Assembly: GCA_045600105.1 (NCBI GenBank) | Contig: JAZRXG010000042.1 | Span: 16,108 to 80,107 of the forward strand | Direction of reading: 5' to 3' | Length of the DNA: 64,000 nucleotides | Source of the DNA: UBA1206 sp045600105 | GTDB taxonomy: Bacteria > Bacillota > Clostridia > Oscillospirales > CAG-382 | Part shown: positions 63,865-64,000 of the stretch, piece after piece | Position numbering within the stretch: position 1 is the first letter of the stretch | Layout: each line of letters begins with the position of its first letter | The notes under the pieces: generated by a model | What the model saw: the letters and a program-made list of their open reading frames with translations, nothing else | What the model was told of the DNA's origin: nothing | Database searches by the model: none | Made by a program: the position numbers and the translations under genes

Positions 63865-64000
63865 CGCGGAGTGTTCTGAAGGACACTCCGCGAACGATGT
63901 GTTCCACTGCGTGGAACATGATGTGCCTGACGGCGTGATGTTCGGCTTCGCCGAGTGATGTGCGCCTCGACGGCGCGTGAGTGGAACACATCACATCACT
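63865..64000. repeat. GTGATGT-linked hairpin array (copy 2, cut by window end)
   Basis: A 12-bp hairpin CGCGGAGTGTTC/GGACACTCCGCG (63865-63892) comes first, then GTTCCAC/GTGGAAC (63901-63917), GCC/GGC, TCGGC/GCCGA and GCGCC/GGCGC, linked by ATGATGT (63918), GTGATGT (63935) and GTGATGT (63955). A closing stem GATGTGTTCCAC (63896-63907) pairs with GTGGAACACATC (63981-63992), and ATCACATCACT runs off the window. It matches the reverse complement of the array at 23307-23497. Confidence 0.82.

Overview
This window looks like chromosome from a spore-forming, low-oxygen Gram-positive bacterium of the class Clostridia, probably a gut or rumen lineage. The main clues are a PolC-type replicative polymerase, spoIIR, the clostridial gene order pyrH-frr-uppS-cdsA-dxr-rseP-ispG-polC, AddAB in place of RecBCD, several orphan lipoprotein solute-binding proteins, and sharp sigma-A promoters (TTGACA-17-TATAAT) throughout. 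Base composition looks like half or slightly more G+C (not computed). I see no rRNA or tRNA genes, no prophage, no complete insertion sequence, no CRISPR array and no plasmid functions.

Layout. 1-3590 (+): 3' part of holA, an RNase M5-like Toprim protein, mtaB and an unrecognised gene. 3593-8803 (-): a four-gene operon with a sugar isomerase/epimerase-like TIM barrel, an FAD-dependent dehydrogenase, a GH123/DUF4091 glycosidase and an N-acetylhexosamine 1-kinase; the last two suggest salvage of amino-sugars from glycans. 8940-12957 (-): two closely related orphan solute-binding lipoproteins, one behind a ThuA-like gene. 13074-19650 (-): an oppBCDFA peptide importer whose OppC carries a large extracytoplasmic insertion. 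19958-23124: malQ, a 74-residue protein, pfkA and a small membrane protein. 23143-23562: a 420-bp element with terminal inverted repeats, packed with small hairpins. 23570-31807 (-): spoIIR-addB-addA-unknown-yfcE. 31933-44030 (-): the MEP isoprenoid genes ispE, ispG and dxr mixed with polC, rseP, cdsA, uppS, frr and pyrH. 44054-52183 (-): uvrB-uvrA, two radical-SAM-linked genes and a lipoprotein metalloprotease. 52366-54882 (-): an ECF sigma factor with a roughly 650-residue C-terminal extension. 54991-57125: iscU-nifS divergent from an ArsR-family repressor. 57229-61790 (-): a third orphan solute-binding lipoprotein, an ABC exporter and a PHP phosphoesterase. 61864-62170: a large nested palindrome. 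62182-63708 (-): an unrecognised 508-residue protein. 63865-64000: a second hairpin array, cut by the window end.

Most interesting signals. The two hairpin arrays (23307-23497 and 63865-64000) share one plan: short perfect hairpins separated by the heptamer GTGATGT, which switches to its complement ACATCAC across a 12-bp closing stem. Stem sequences differ between the copies on both sides at once, while linkers and architecture stay. This looks like selection on structure, or an amplifying structured element, and I know of no named family for it. The next most interesting are OppC with its double repeat insertion, the giant ECF sigma factor, and the nifS/arsR divergent promoter with a perfect palindrome at the start of the nifS transcript.
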